Positions 36,386 through 43,995 of a DNA stretch of 64,000 nt are shown here, one piece after another (position 1 is the first letter of the stretch; the number at the start of each line of letters is the position of its first letter). Source of the stretch: Providencia sp. PROV188. GTDB taxonomy: Bacteria > Pseudomonadota > Gammaproteobacteria > Enterobacterales > Enterobacteriaceae. Location: assembly GCF_027595165.1 (NCBI RefSeq), contig NZ_CP097291.1, positions 3,410,001 to 3,474,000 on the forward strand, read 5' to 3'. Both the position numbers and the translations under genes were made by a program. Below the pieces are notes generated by a model. That model ran no database searches. It was not told the DNA's origin and worked only from the letters and a program-made list of their open reading frames with translations.

Positions 36386-37804
36386 ATGAAAATCTCGAGA
36401 AGAAAACTATTATTAGGGGTTGGTGCTGCTGGTGTTATTGCTGGGGGCGCAGCTGTTGTCCCTATGATCCGCAGAGAAGGTCGTTTTGAATCTACGCCAT
36501 CACGCGTACCTGCAGTCGCGGGTACCGAAGGTAAATTACCAGCATCTGCTGATGCGGTTGTTATCGGTGCTGGTCTGCAAGGCATCATGACTGCGATTAA
36601 CCTGAAAGAGCGCGGCTTAAACGTTGTTATCTGTGAAAAAGGCGTTGTTGGCGGCGAGCAATCTGGTCGCGCATACAGCCAGATCATCAGCTATAAAACC
36701 TCCCCAGCTATTTTCCCATTACACCACTACGGAAAAATTCAATGGCTCGGCATGAACGAAAAAATCGGTGCTGATACCAGCTACCGTGTTCAAGGTCGTG
36801 TTGAAGTTCCTTCAAGCGAAGAAGATCTGGAAGTTGCAAGAGCGTGGATCAAATCTGCGTCTGAAAACCCAGGTTTCGATACCCCGCTGAGAACCCGTAT
36901 GATCGAAGGTCAAGAACTGGCTAATCGTCTGGTTGGTGCTCAATCTCCATGGAAAATTGGTGGTTTTGAAGAAGATTCTGGTAGCCTTGACCCGGAAACT
37001 GTTACCCCAGCAATGGCTAACTACGCAAAATCAATTGGTATTCCAATCTACCTGAATTGCGCAGTTCGTGGCTTAGAAACCGCAGGCGGTAAAATTTCTG
37101 ATGTTGTCACTGAAAAAGGTGCAATCAAAACCTCTCAAGTCGTTCTGACTGGTGGTATCTGGTCACGTCTGTTCATGGGTAACTTAGGTGTTGATGTCCC
37201 TACTCTGAACGTTTACCTGTCTCAACAGCGTATTACTGGCGTTCCAGGCGCACCAAAAGGTAACGTCCACCTGCCAAACGGTATCCACTTCCGTGAACAA
37301 GCAGACGGTACTTACGCGGTTGCACCACGTATCTTCACCAGCTCTATCGTGAAAGACAGCTTCCTGTTAGGACCTCGCTTCCTGCACGTATTAGGCGGCG
37401 GTGAATTACCATTAGAATTCTCTATCGGTAAAGACCTGTTCAACTCATTCACTATGGCAACTTCTTGGAACTTAGACGAGAAGACTCCATTCGAAGAGTT
37501 CCGTACAGCAACTAACACGCCAAACAACGACCACTTAGATGGCGTTCTTGAGCGTCTAAGAAAAGAATTCCCAGTATTTAAAGAATCTAAAGTTGTTGAA
37601 CGTTGGGGCGGCACCGTTTCTCCAACTGATGACGAGATTCCAATCATTTCTAAAGTTGAACAATACCCAGGCCTGGTTATCAATACCGCGACTGGTTGGG
37701 GTATGACTGAAAGCCCGGCGGCGGGTCGATTAACTGCTGAATTGTTAATGGACGAGAAGACATTTATCGATCCAACGCCTTATAAACTGTCTCGTTTTAA
37801 CTAA
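36386..37804 (+). CDS. Membrane-associated L-amino acid deaminase (FAD-dependent)
   Basis: A 472-aa flavoenzyme characteristic of Proteus, Providencia and Morganella. It oxidatively deaminates L-amino acids to 2-oxo acids and ammonia, passing electrons to the respiratory chain rather than making peroxide. The N-terminus holds a twin-arginine-like SRRKLLLG and a hydrophobic anchor (VGAAGVIAGGAAVVPM). A dinucleotide-binding fold follows at about residues 55-85 (ADAVVIGAGLQGIMTAI and a closing VVICEKG). FAD contacts are GGEQSGRAYSQ and the C-terminal NTATGWGMTESP. The body aligns by eye with Proteus deaminases. It is followed by a secreted RidA-family gene. Substrate class (aromatic or basic type) is not settled. 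Confidence 0.93.
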   Translation: MKISRRKLLLGVGAAGVIAGGAAVVPMIRREGRFESTPSRVPAVAGTEGKLPASADAVVIGAGLQGIMTAINLKERGLNVVICEKGVVGGEQSGRAYSQIISYKTSPAIFPLHHYGKIQWLGMNEKIGADTSYRVQGRVEVPSSEEDLEVARAWIKSASENPGFDTPLRTRMIEGQELANRLVGAQSPWKIGGFEEDSGSLDPETVTPAMANYAKSIGIPIYLNCAVRGLETAGGKISDVVTEKGAIKTSQVVLTGGIWSRLFMGNLGVDVPTLNVYLSQQRITGVPGAPKGNVHLPNGIHFREQADGTYAVAPRIFTSSIVKDSFLLGPRFLHVLGGGELPLEFSIGKDLFNSFTMATSWNLDEKTPFEEFRTATNTPNNDHLDGVLERLRKEFPVFKESKVVERWGGTVSPTDDEIPIISKVEQYPGLVINTATGWGMTESPAAGRLTAELLMDEKTFIDPTPYKLSRFN

Positions 37805-37826
37805 TTAAAACGAAACACAATTAGAT

Positions 37827-37863
37827 GGAACCTATCGAGCCCCTCACGGTCTTAATAGGTTCC
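37827..37863 (+). terminator. Hairpin between the deaminase and RidA-family genes
   Basis: Nine-bp perfect stem GGAACCTAT/ATAGGTTCC with a 19-nt loop. No strong T-run follows (TACTTTC). It may attenuate readthrough into the RidA-family gene or stabilise the deaminase mRNA; the next gene still begins only 25 bp further. Confidence 0.6.
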
Positions 37864-37888
37864 TACTTTCATATATAAAGGAGTTATT

Positions 37889-38392
37889 ATGCGCTACAAA
37901 ACTTTACTGCTTTCCTTACCTTTAGTTTTAGGTGTAGCAACTGCAAACGCAGCAGACGATGTGAAACGTGTTCCAGTTAAAGGTTTCCCAATCGCTGAAT
38001 CAGTAGAAATCAGCGCGAACAACAGCCTCATCTTCCTGAGCGGGAAAGTTCCTTCTAAAATCTCTAAAGATGCTCCAGAAGGCGTTTTAGAGTCTTACGG
38101 TAACACTGAAGTACAAACAATCAACGTTCTGAAACAAATTCAAGCGACTCTGGGTGAAATGGGTCTGACTATGAATGACGTTGTTAAAATGCAAGTTTTC
38201 TTAGTTGGTGGTGATGAAACTAAAGGAACTATGGACTTCGCTGGCTTCATGGCTGGCTACAACAAGTTCTATGAAACTGAAAAAGTGACCAATCTGCCAG
38301 CTCGTTCTACCTTCCAAGTCGCTAAACTGGCTAACCCAGCTTGGAGAGTGGAAATTGAAGTAACCGCAGTTCGCCCAGCAGCTAAAAAATAA
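37889..38392 (+). CDS. Secreted RidA/YjgF-family protein (probable imine deaminase)
   Basis: A 167-aa protein with a clear Sec signal peptide (MRYKTLLLSLPLVLGVATANA) followed by a full RidA domain. Domain features are SLIFLSGKVPS, GNTEVQTINVLKQIQATLGE, MNDVVKMQVFLVG and the C-terminal ARSTFQVAKLA, including the conserved substrate-site arginine region (LPARST). GGAG lies 7 nt before the ATG. Cytoplasmic RidA hydrolyses reactive 2-imino acids to 2-oxo acids. Here export and position straight after the deaminase gene suggest the same reaction on imino acids released in the periplasm. That partnership is inference; RidA-family members also include other functions. Confidence 0.85.
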   Translation: MRYKTLLLSLPLVLGVATANAADDVKRVPVKGFPIAESVEISANNSLIFLSGKVPSKISKDAPEGVLESYGNTEVQTINVLKQIQATLGEMGLTMNDVVKMQVFLVGGDETKGTMDFAGFMAGYNKFYETEKVTNLPARSTFQVAKLANPAWRVEIEVTAVRPAAKK

Positions 38393-38415
38393 TTTTTAAC
38401 TGACAACGAATGCTT

Positions 38416-38475
38416 AAAACGGCCGACTATTTATTTCCGCTTTGGCTTGGAAGTAAACATTAGCGGCCGTTTTTG
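38416..38475 (+). terminator. Intrinsic terminator after the RidA-family gene
   Basis: Outer stem AAAACGGCCG (38416-38425) with CGGCCGTTTT (38464-38473) and a T-run continuing into GTTTTC. The long loop contains a secondary pairing around GGAAGTAAAC. It ends the deaminase-RidA unit. Confidence 0.85.
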
Positions 38476-38598
38476 TTTTCCTTCTCTTTGTCTCCCTTCT
38501 CTTTTATTGCCATCCACATTACTATTGTTCTTCCTTGATAAATACTTGCATCGTATTCACTCCATATTTGAATACACTGAAACACCGGTAGGAAGACC

Positions 38599-40065
38599 AT
38601 GATTAAAGAATCTCTGAAAATCCACGGTAAAAAGCAGTTTGAAATCAAACAGCAAGTCTTTTTCCCTCGAAAATCAAAAGAGATCCGCTACCAAGTTGAA
38701 ACCTTCTTTTTTCTTCCGGCATCGATGCAAGTTAACCCCGATCTCTACACCCCTTCAAATCTTCAGCGCAGCTTAAAAAACTATATCCGGCTGCGAGCCC
38801 CTACGGTGCAGCTCTCTTCTATTCCCGCTGTAGGTGGGTTAGTCGATGAATTGAAAAGCTGGTTGGAACGGTTAGATCCTGAATTACCGCCAACATTAGA
38901 TGAATATGAAAACCATCTAAAACGCTTTGCACTCACCTTTAAGCGCAGCGTGCGGTTAACCCTAAAGATGGTCGCTCAAAACTCACAACGGCAAACTGAA
39001 GAGTATATAACGGGGGTGTTGGCAGACATTGAGCATGGGCTCAAACGCTATCGAGAACTCAGCGCCTATGCAGCACCAATTGAAAAGGTCATTAAATCCA
39101 ACGCTTTCGCCTATTGCGATGAGTTTATGTCCCATTACACCTTGTTTTACTTACAAGATTTATTAAAAGACAAACAACTTCCTCTACGCGATGAAATTCG
39201 CCATCTGTGGTATCAAGAAATGCGTTACTTGAAAAAGCTAGCACCAGATAGCTTTCCACACGATGAAAACGACGCGGAAATGGTCACCTACCGCCGCAAT
39301 TTACTGAAAAAATATATTAACCGCTACCTCTACTTAGAGATCCGCCACAAACGAGGTCTCCCGCTACTTTTACACTCTATTTATGGTATTGCAGCCGCAA
39401 TTTCGATGGTTTTCGCTACATTTATTGCCTTTATGTGGCAAGGTAAATACGGTGCGCTCAGCGCTAATTTATTCTTAGCGATGGTGATTGGTTATATCTT
39501 TAAAGATCGCTTAAAAGAAATTGGGCGAGAACAGCTATATCGGTTATTTCAACGCTGGATCCCTGATCGTCAATTGCGTATTTATCGGGAAGGAGTAAAA
39601 GAGCCCGTTGGGGTTTGTAAGGAGTCATTCCGCTTTCTGAAAGAAAGTACCCTATCCCCTGATATTCATGAAATGCGCCAAAAATCCCACTGGGTGAATT
39701 TGGTCAATGTGCAGCGCGTGGAAGATATTCTGTATTACCGCAAGGATGTCACCTTGCACAGCAATTCTGCGGCCTTTATGCAGACTCAATCGTCTATTGT
39801 GGATATTACGCGGGTTAATATTTCAGACTTTTTGAAATATCTCGATATTAGCTATGAAGAGTTGATGGTTAATGATGATGAACCCGTAATTATCGGTGAA
39901 AAGGTTTACCATATTTATCTATGCCGCCGCGTCATCATGAATAAGAAAGCCTACAATGAATTAGCGCGTTTAGTGGTGAATGCTGATGGCATCAAACGCC
40001 TTGAGATCCTTCAGCCACTGGATGAGCTCGACAGCGACGAAGATATTACTATCCCACCGCAATAA
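38599..40065 (+). CDS. Conserved membrane protein of unknown function
   Basis: A 488-aa protein without a recognised domain. Residues 1-250 are soluble and rich in charged helices (for example ELKSWLERLDPELPPTLDEY). Two adjacent hydrophobic helices follow at about 254-279 (LPLLLHSIYGIAAAISMVFA) and 283-301 (ALSANLFLAMVIGYIF). After them come a basic stretch KDRLKEIGREQLYRLFQRW and a soluble C-terminal half of about 180 residues. There is no signal peptide, so both large domains are probably cytoplasmic on a hairpin membrane anchor. GGAAG precedes the ATG. It stands alone between terminators. I do not know its role. Confidence 0.75.
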   Translation: MIKESLKIHGKKQFEIKQQVFFPRKSKEIRYQVETFFFLPASMQVNPDLYTPSNLQRSLKNYIRLRAPTVQLSSIPAVGGLVDELKSWLERLDPELPPTLDEYENHLKRFALTFKRSVRLTLKMVAQNSQRQTEEYITGVLADIEHGLKRYRELSAYAAPIEKVIKSNAFAYCDEFMSHYTLFYLQDLLKDKQLPLRDEIRHLWYQEMRYLKKLAPDSFPHDENDAEMVTYRRNLLKKYINRYLYLEIRHKRGLPLLLHSIYGIAAAISMVFATFIAFMWQGKYGALSANLFLAMVIGYIFKDRLKEIGREQLYRLFQRWIPDRQLRIYREGVKEPVGVCKESFRFLKESTLSPDIHEMRQKSHWVNLVNVQRVEDILYYRKDVTLHSNSAAFMQTQSSIVDITRVNISDFLKYLDISYEELMVNDDEPVIIGEKVYHIYLCRRVIMNKKAYNELARLVVNADGIKRLEILQPLDELDSDEDITIPPQ

Positions 40066-40069
40066 CACA

Positions 40070-40096
40070 CCGCTCCAATATCATCTATTGGAGCGG
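40070..40096. terminator. Convergent-gene terminator hairpin
   Basis: Eleven-bp perfect stem CCGCTCCAATA/TATTGGAGCGG with a 5-nt loop, placed exactly between the ends of the convergent membrane protein and ABC ATPase genes. T-runs are weak on both sides. Confidence 0.75.
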
Positions 40097-40102
40097 ATAA
40101 AA

Positions 40103-40858
40103 TCAGTAATACAGCGCGATCCGTTGTCCATCCAGTTCTTTGACTTCCAGCGGCGTATCGAAAATTTCCTCTAAAATCTCGGATTTCATGATCTCTTGAG
40201 GCTCGCCATGATAAGACAAACGCCCATTTCGCAGCGCCACAATATAGTCTGAATACACAGAAGCAAAATTAATATCGTGGATAACCAGAATGATGGTTTT
40301 GCCTAGCTCATCCGCCGCACGGCGCAGTAATTTCATCATGATCACCGCGTGCTTCATATCCAAGTTATTCAGTGGCTCATCCAACAGCACATATTCGGTA
40401 TCTTGGCATAACACCATCGCCACATACGCACGCTGACGCTGACCGCCCGAAAGCTCATCAAGATAACGATGGCGAAACTCAGTTAAGTTCAAAAATGCCA
40501 AGGACTCGTCGATTTTCTGTTTATCATCCAGTGTTAAGCGCCCTTTGGTATAAGGATAGCGCCCGAAACCAACCAGCTCTTCCACCGTTAAACGGCTAGC
40601 AAATTGGTTTTCTTGGCGAAGTACCGATAAGCAGGTTGCGAGCTGGTCGCTTGGTGTAGTCGAGACATCCAAGTTATTCACTTTGACATAACCGTGATCC
40701 GCCGATAATAGCCGGCCAATAATCGACAACAGCGTTGATTTCCCTGCACCATTTGGACCGATGATTGAAGTGACACCGCTATTTTTAATATTGGCTGTAA
40801 CGTTATCTAAGACCTTAGTATCTTGATAACTTTTCGATACCTGATGAATTTCAATCAT
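40103..40858 (-). CDS. Siderophore ABC importer ATPase (VctC/FatE-like)
   Basis: A 251-aa ATPase of the iron-siderophore group. Walker A is GPNGAGKSTLL, the signature LSGGQRQRAYVAMVLCQ and Walker B YVLLDEPLNNLD. The segment VLRQENQFASRLTVEELVGF is typical of VctC/CeuD/YclP ATPases. It is the last gene of a four-gene importer operon, one base after the permease stop. It powers uptake of a ferric siderophore, probably catecholate, across the inner membrane. Confidence 0.88.
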   Translation of the reverse strand: MIEIHQVSKSYQDTKVLDNVTANIKNSGVTSIIGPNGAGKSTLLSIIGRLLSADHGYVKVNNLDVSTTPSDQLATCLSVLRQENQFASRLTVEELVGFGRYPYTKGRLTLDDKQKIDESLAFLNLTEFRHRYLDELSGGQRQRAYVAMVLCQDTEYVLLDEPLNNLDMKHAVIMMKLLRRAADELGKTIILVIHDINFASVYSDYIVALRNGRLSYHGEPQEIMKSEILEEIFDTPLEVKELDGQRIALYY

Positions 40859-40859
40859 A

Positions 40860-41843
40860 CTAAAACCTTCTTAACACCATATAAATAAAGAATATTCCAC
40901 CGACAAACTCGAGTACCACAGATAAGGTACCCGCTTTATTCAATCCATATTCAAGAACCAACTGTCCGCCCACTAATGCAATCACACCGAGTAGGAAAGA
41001 AACTGGCAATAAATAGCGATGCTGGCTGCTTCCTGCGATGTAGTAAGCCAAGTTAGCTACCATCAAGCCGAGGAACGTGAGCGGCCCCACCAGCGCTGTG
41101 GAAATTGCCACTAGGACAGAAATCAGTAATAAGATTACGGTGACTTGCTGACGGTAGTTAATCCCTAAGTTCACCGCATTGGCTTGTCCCAGTGCTAGCA
41201 CGTCGAAACAGTAGCGCATACGCCAAAGCAAAACGCCTACAATCACGGTGATCACCAACGTGAATAGAATCAGCTCCGGCGTTCCTTTAGTGAAAGTCGC
41301 GAACATCCGGCTTTGCAAAATGGAAAACTCATTCGGATCCATCAAGCGTTGCAGCAAAGTCGCCACACTGCGAAACAGTGTTCCGAGGATAATTCCCACC
41401 ATCAACACTAAGTTGATATTCATTTTGACGGAGATAAACAGCCAGCGGTACAACAATACAGAGAAAATCACCAGCAGGGAGGATTCCAGCAAAAACTTAC
41501 CAATATTCAACAACCATGATACGGGAAAACTATCGGTATAAAACACAAAGATAGTTTGCAGCAGGATGAACAATGCCTCTAACCCCATAATGGATGGCGT
41601 CAGAATTTTGTTATTGGCGATAGTTTGAAACAGAACCGTCGATACCCCAGACCCAAATGCCACAATGATCATCGTCAGCACGATATAACCACGATGAGGC
41701 AGAATGTACGCGAGATTACTGCCCAAATTAATGGTCATATACAAAATTATAGACAGCACTGACAGCGCAGCCAACAAACCGATGCGCTGGATTGGCGTAA
41801 ACGTTCTTTTCACTGGCAAACTTAATGAATTAACTTTTTCCAT
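40860..41843 (-). CDS. Siderophore ABC importer permease (VctG/FatC-like)
   Basis: A 327-aa FecCD-family permease with about nine to ten helices. Family segments include LQTIFVFYTDSFPVSW, GTLFRSVATLLQRLMDPNEF, LALGQANAVNLGINYRQ in the coupling loop and GPLTFLGLMVANLAYYIAG. It overlaps the upstream permease by 14 bp and abuts the ATPase gene. Together the two permeases form the heterodimeric ferri-siderophore channel. Confidence 0.88.
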   Translation of the reverse strand: MEKVNSLSLPVKRTFTPIQRIGLLAALSVLSIILYMTINLGSNLAYILPHRGYIVLTMIIVAFGSGVSTVLFQTIANNKILTPSIMGLEALFILLQTIFVFYTDSFPVSWLLNIGKFLLESSLLVIFSVLLYRWLFISVKMNINLVLMVGIILGTLFRSVATLLQRLMDPNEFSILQSRMFATFTKGTPELILFTLVITVIVGVLLWRMRYCFDVLALGQANAVNLGINYRQQVTVILLLISVLVAISTALVGPLTFLGLMVANLAYYIAGSSQHRYLLPVSFLLGVIALVGGQLVLEYGLNKAGTLSVVLEFVGGIFFIYMVLRRF

Positions 41844-42792
41844 AACGCTGATGCTTTAACAAGAGATAAAGGAAAATAACCGCGCCTACGACACCTAAAA
41901 TGACACTCGCAGGAATTTCAAACGGATAACGAATTAAGCGACCAATAATGTCACACAGCAGCACTAAGCCGCCGCCCGCTAAACAGATCCACGGGATAGT
42001 TTTACGAATATTGTCCCCCATCATCAAGCTAATCAGATTCGGGACAATCAATCCTAAGAACGGCAGTGCGCCGACAACGACCACCACCACACCGCTGATT
42101 AAGGCGATGATAGATAACCCTATGGTCATCACTTTCTGGTAATTCAAGCCGACGTTAACAGAAAACTCACGCCCCATCCCTGCCACTGTAAAGCTATCAG
42201 CAATTAAACAGGCTGCCAGTGTTAAGCCGCCCACCAGCCAAAGTAGCTCATAGCGACCTTGTAAAATGCTAGAGAAATCGCCGCTCATCCAAGCACCGAG
42301 TGATTGAAGCAGGTCGAAATAGTAGGCGGTAAAAATGGTAAGCGCACTGATTACGGCCCCTAGCATGATACCGACTAACGGCACTATCAGAGCGGACTTC
42401 AAAATGATCCGGCGTAAAATCAGCATAAATAGCGCTGTACCTAGCAGTGCAAATCCGCTCGCCACCACCATTTTGGTCATGATAGAAGCCGTTGGATACA
42501 GGATCATCACGAACAGTAAGCCAAGGCTGGCAGATTGCGTGGTACCCGCAAGGGAAGGTTCGATAAAACGGTTTTGGGTGAGTAGCTGCATAATCAGCCC
42601 CGCGACGCTCATGGCGCTTCCTGCAAGGATCAGGGCGGCGGTGCGAGGGATACGGCTCACGAAAAAGATATCTTGCATCTCGGGGTCGGTGAAAAGCGAA
42701 ACGGGTGACACGTCACCCGCTCCAATAAACAAGCTTAATACCGCTAATACCAATAACGCGAGAATACCAAAAGAGAGATAAAGCGTTTTCAT
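41830..42792 (-). CDS. Siderophore ABC importer permease (VctD/FatD-like)
   Basis: A 320-aa FecCD-family permease. Motifs are RIPRTAALILAGSAMSVAGL near the N-terminus, MGREFSVNVGLNYQKVMTIG in the coupling loop and the conserved VGALPFLGLIVPNLISLMMG. It follows the binding-protein gene by 3 bp and overlaps the next permease gene by 14 bp, so translation is coupled through the operon. Confidence 0.88.
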   Translation of the reverse strand: MKTLYLSFGILALLVLAVLSLFIGAGDVSPVSLFTDPEMQDIFFVSRIPRTAALILAGSAMSVAGLIMQLLTQNRFIEPSLAGTTQSASLGLLFVMILYPTASIMTKMVVASGFALLGTALFMLILRRIILKSALIVPLVGIMLGAVISALTIFTAYYFDLLQSLGAWMSGDFSSILQGRYELLWLVGGLTLAACLIADSFTVAGMGREFSVNVGLNYQKVMTIGLSIIALISGVVVVVVGALPFLGLIVPNLISLMMGDNIRKTIPWICLAGGGLVLLCDIIGRLIRYPFEIPASVILGVVGAVIFLYLLLKHQRYGKS

Positions 42793-42795
42793 TGA

Positions 42796-43791
42796 TTAAT
42801 TCGTTTTTTTCTTCTCTAAAGCTTTGTTTACATCATCCATTAATTGGGAATAAGTTTGGATACCACCAGCGATATAAACCGCTGAAGAATCTAAATAAGC
42901 CACTTGGCCTTTTTCCCATGCAGAGGTTTTTCTGACCAAAGCATTGTCTAACACGTCTGCCGCAGGTTGTGCATCTTTCGCACCAATCGCGCCATCACGG
43001 TCGATAACAAATAACCAGTCTGGATTCAGTTTTAATAACAGCTCTGAGTTTACGATATTACCGTGACGACCAGTATCTTCCGTGAAGACATAAGCAGGTT
43101 CGAAACCTAATACATCGAAGATAAAGCCAAAACGAGAACCTGGACCGTAAGCAGAAATTTTACCGCCGCTCACTAAGATCACCATCGCTTTGCCCGCATC
43201 AGGGGTTTTGCCTTTAATATCATTAATTTTGTTTTTGAAGTCAGAAACGAGTTTATTCGCTTGTTCTTCTTTACCAAATAAAGAACCTAACAGCGCCGTA
43301 CGCTCCATCAGGCTATCAATGAAACGTTTGTTATCAATGTCTAGAGAAATCGTTGGTGCGATACCGCTTAATTTGTCATAAGCATCGCGAGCACGGCTAC
43401 CACCTAAAATCACATCCGGTTTTGCACTGCTAATAGTTTCATAAGCCGGCTCAAATAAGCTCCCGCCATTAACATATTCTGAGGTGCTATATTTCTCTAA
43501 AAACTGCGGAAAATGGGCGTTAGTTTGTGGAACACCAATCACCGGAATACCCAGCGCATCGATGATGTCTAAGGTTTCCATGTTCATCACAAACGCACGT
43601 TGTGGATGGCTAGGAATTTCAGTTTTGCCTTGAGCATGTTCAACGACAATCGTTTGTTTTTCATCTGCTTTTTCTGTTGCTGGCTGCTCGGTCGTTGGCG
43701 CTGCTGTTTGTGTTTGCTTAGCGTCATCACAACCCGCTAACGCAACAACGGATAATAAGGCAAACCCTGAAACTAATGATTTTGCGAACAT
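42796..43791 (-). CDS. Siderophore-binding lipoprotein (VctP/FatB/CeuE family)
   Basis: A 331-aa periplasmic binding protein with a lipobox VVALAGC, so it is membrane-anchored after signal peptidase II. A linker rich in Thr, Pro and Glu precedes the TroA-type domain. That domain carries VVEHAQGKTEIPSHPQRAFV, TLDIIDALGIPVIGVPQTNAH, PDVILGGSRARDAYDKLSGIA and GPGSRFGFIFDVLG. These match FatB/VctP/CeuE/YclQ binding proteins for catecholate-type ferric siderophores. First gene of the operon, with a Fur-box candidate about 90 bp upstream. No outer-membrane receptor or siderophore synthesis gene is in the window. Confidence 0.9.
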   Translation of the reverse strand: MFAKSLVSGFALLSVVALAGCDDAKQTQTAAPTTEQPATEKADEKQTIVVEHAQGKTEIPSHPQRAFVMNMETLDIIDALGIPVIGVPQTNAHFPQFLEKYSTSEYVNGGSLFEPAYETISSAKPDVILGGSRARDAYDKLSGIAPTISLDIDNKRFIDSLMERTALLGSLFGKEEQANKLVSDFKNKINDIKGKTPDAGKAMVILVSGGKISAYGPGSRFGFIFDVLGFEPAYVFTEDTGRHGNIVNSELLLKLNPDWLFVIDRDGAIGAKDAQPAADVLDNALVRKTSAWEKGQVAYLDSSAVYIAGGIQTYSQLMDDVNKALEKKKTN

Positions 43792-43877
43792 CTAAATTCC
43801 TCCACCTTTCAATGTGATTATCGTTAGTCACGTCATTCATGACCCGAAGATGGCGGTTATCTTACATGAAACATAGC

Positions 43878-43896
43878 GCTAATGATATTAGTTTGC
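43878..43896. promoter_or_regulatory. Candidate Fur box for the siderophore importer
   Basis: GCTAATGATATTAGTTTGC matches the 19-bp Fur consensus at 13 of 19 positions, with the ATGATA core intact. It lies in the divergent region between the siderophore lipoprotein and alpha-glucosidase genes, about 90 bp from the former. Iron repression of the importer is the expected outcome. Confidence 0.65.
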
Positions 43897-43995
43897 ATTT
43901 GCATTTCGCAAAATAATGATACATCGCACAAAAACACACATTGCCTATATTTAAAGCAACTTACTGATATCTGATTTTGATTAAGGAGAAAATAG

